Assembly (NCBI GenBank): GCA_965230015.1
Contig: CBDDKF010000014.1
Coordinates: forward strand, 372,001 to 436,000
Length of the DNA stretch: 64,000 nucleotides
Direction of reading: 5' to 3'
From: JABSQH01 sp965230015
Lineage (GTDB): Bacteria > Actinomycetota > Acidimicrobiia > Acidimicrobiales > Ilumatobacteraceae
The notes beneath the pieces were generated by a model. That model was not told where the DNA came from. It saw nothing but the letters and a program-made list of their open reading frames with translations, and did no database searches. Numbering within the stretch: position 1 is the first letter of the stretch; each line of letters opens with the position of its first letter. Positions 62,594 through 64,000 of this stretch are shown in pieces. Both the position numbers and the translations under genes were made by a program.

Positions 62594-64000
62594 AGCCCTT
62601 CGATCTCGTCGGCGAATCGAGTGAGCACACCGCGCCGCTTGAGCTTCGAGGTCGGTGTGAGCAGGTCCGAGTCGGGCATCCACTCCTCGCCGAGCACCTT
62701 GACCTTCTTGACCGCCTCGGCGTTGTTGAAGCCGGCCATCACTTCGGTCAAGCCCTGGTCGATCTCGGCGATCACGTCGGGGTTCTCGGCGAGCGCGATG
62801 GGCTCGGCATCGGCGCCGCTGAGACCGTGGCTTGCAGCCCAGCTCTTGGCGGCGTCTGGATCGAGCACCACCAGGGCCGCTACGAACGGCTTCTGGTCGC
62901 CCACCACACACGCCTGACCGACGAGCGGAATCATCTTCAACTCCGACTCGAGGTTGGCCGGGCTGATGTTCTTGCCGCCGGCGGTGATGATCAACTCCTT
63001 CTTCCGGTCGACGATCTTGAGGTAGCCGTCGTCGTCGAGCACGCCGATGTCGCCGGTATGCACCCATCCGTCGTCGTCGAGTGTCTCGGCGGTCTTTTCC
63101 GGTTGGCCGAGATACCCGACGAACATGTTGGCGCCGCGCGCCAGGACCTCGCCGTCGTCGGCGATCGTGATCTCCACGCCGGGGCCCGCAGTTCCGACAC
63201 ACCCCGGCTTGGGGGTGTTCGACCACGTCAGTACGGCAGTGGTCTCGGACATGCCGTACCCCTCGGTGAGCGGCACGCCGATGGCGCGGAACCAGGCGAG
63301 GATCTCGGCAGGGAGTGGTGCTGCGCCGGTGATGCCGATCTCGGTCTGGTCGAGGCCGATCAGGCCGCGCACCGTGGTGAACGCCACCTGATCGAGGAAG
63401 TTCCAGGTGTCGATCTCCTCTTGGGTCGCCGTGCCCTGGTCCATCTTGGCTTTGATCGGCAGTGCGGCGTCGAGCGCCTCGCCGAACGCCTTTGCCTTCT
63501 CCGGGTCAGCCCCGAGGGCGGCGTTGACGCCGGCGTAGAACTTTTCCCACACGCGCGGCACACCGATCATCACGTTCGGCTTCACAGCCGCGGTGTAGCC
63601 CGCGAGCATCGACGTTTCGGGGCAGCAGGTGAGTTCGGTGGCGAAGTCGACGAGGTAGTAATGGCCGAGGAGGCGCTCCATGATGTGCGCCATCGGCAGG
63701 TACGACACGTGCCGCTTGCCGGCGAAGTTGGAGATGTCGGTCTGCAACTTCATGTTCTCGCCGACCGACTCGAGCGTCCAGACGACGTTGTGGTTCGACA
63801 ACATGACGCCCTTTGGAGGGCCGGTCGTGCCGGACGTGTAGATGATCGTCGCCAGGCTGTCGGGCGTGGCCAACTCGGCTGAGGCGGCCAGGTCGGCCGG
63901 CTCGTTGCTGGCCAGCGTGGAGTAGCGGATGATGTCGTCGCTCAGACCCTCGCCGTCTTCGAGAATGACGATGTTCTCGAGGGCCGGCAACTCGCCGCGC
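62575..64000 (-). CDS. Long-chain acyl-CoA synthetase (FadD15-like), N-terminus outside the window
   Basis: At least 475 residues of an AMP-forming long-chain acyl-CoA ligase; the frame is open at base 64000. P-loop ATIIYTSGTTGPPKGVMLSN; SYLPMAHIMERLLGHYYLVD; VPRVWEKFYAGVNAALG; A5 LTEGYGMSETTAVLTW; A7 WVHTGDIGVLDDDGYL; A8 RKKELIITAGGKNISPANLE; end LTPTSKLKRRGVLTRFADEI with the A10 Lys. It is close to the mycobacterial FadD15/FACL group that activates C14-C18 acids. It could supply acyl-CoA for membrane lipids, and in principle for OleA. About 100-130 N-terminal residues are missing. Confidence 0.9.
   Translation of the reverse strand, partial: RGELPALENIVILEDGEGLSDDIIRYSTLASNEPADLAASAELATPDSLATIIYTSGTTGPPKGVMLSNHNVVWTLESVGENMKLQTDISNFAGKRHVSYLPMAHIMERLLGHYYLVDFATELTCCPETSMLAGYTAAVKPNVMIGVPRVWEKFYAGVNAALGADPEKAKAFGEALDAALPIKAKMDQGTATQEEIDTWNFLDQVAFTTVRGLIGLDQTEIGITGAAPLPAEILAWFRAIGVPLTEGYGMSETTAVLTWSNTPKPGCVGTAGPGVEITIADDGEVLARGANMFVGYLGQPEKTAETLDDDGWVHTGDIGVLDDDGYLKIVDRKKELIITAGGKNISPANLESELKMIPLVGQACVVGDQKPFVAALVVLDPDAAKSWAASHGLSGADAEPIALAENPDVIAEIDQGLTEVMAGFNNAEAVKKVKVLGEEWMPDSDLLTPTSKLKRRGVLTRFADEIEGLYATNR

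Overview
The window is high-GC DNA with short intergenic gaps, GTG and even TTG starts, CCA-encoding tRNAs and mostly missing Shine-Dalgarno sequences. Gene content (menaquinone pathway, PimB/MgtA-like mannosyltransferase, a two-component system beside a GerMN lipoprotein, a fused oleBC gene, an exported FVPxxxCRxFDxRP-type domain) points to an actinobacterium, most likely of the Acidimicrobiia/Ilumatobacter type. The phylum is well supported; the class is inference.

Layout. (a) 1-8.8 kb, minus strand: a tight purine operon purSL-purQ-purC-purF-purDM. Five genes carry at least seven activities because PurS is fused to PurL and PurD to PurM. A small gene and an HTH gene follow at the left edge. 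(b) 8.9-24.1 kb: a proline-rich membrane protein, a histidine phosphatase, a coupled GMC oxidoreductase / metallo-hydrolase / lycopene-cyclase-like trio, SURF1, a phosphotransferase, a 65-bp tandem repeat, a serine hydrolase, an AraC regulator with a divergent hydrolase pair, metX and small genes. (c) 24.2-30.9 kb: tRNA-Gly, a GT-C membrane glycosyltransferase, and a coupled mannosyltransferase / deacetylase / glycosyltransferase / GNAT-like cluster, then an SDR. (d) 31.0-35.7 kb: a complete long-chain olefin locus, oleA-oleBC-oleD, whose last stop codon lies inside a tRNA-Cys gene. (e) 35.8-40.6 kb: an exported head-repeat protein, a DUF222/HNH nuclease, a DUF2855 protein and a DUF4395 membrane protein. 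(f) 40.7-42.2 kb: phoH-ybeY. (g) 42.2-52.1 kb: SDR, TetR and a menaquinone cluster (menE, menA, menH, menD, menF, menG) with an amidase and a DsbA-like thiol oxidoreductase among them. (h) 52.1-55.1 kb: a YdjI/YdjG-like SPFH plus zinc-ribbon membrane module. (i) 55-64 kb: acyl-CoA synthetase, P-loop kinase, SRPBCC, MaoC, era, a GerMN lipoprotein / histidine kinase operon divergent from its response regulator, and a second acyl-CoA synthetase that runs off the right edge.

Three cross-cutting patterns stand out. First, at least 13 genes have a TANNNT hexamer 6-8 nt before the start codon and no ribosome-binding site, the signature of leaderless mRNAs; this pattern also decides several starts. 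Second, palindromes sit on the predicted promoters of the purine operon, metX and the DUF4395/phoH pair. Third, eleven genes between 4.9 and 39.1 kb are broken by one or more single-base frameshifts, while 39.1-64 kb shows none. Two shifts (purC, oleBC) fall in C-runs and look like sequence errors, but the clustering leaves real decay possible for some. The strongest biological find is the oleA-oleBC-oleD hydrocarbon pathway; the fused purine enzymes come second.
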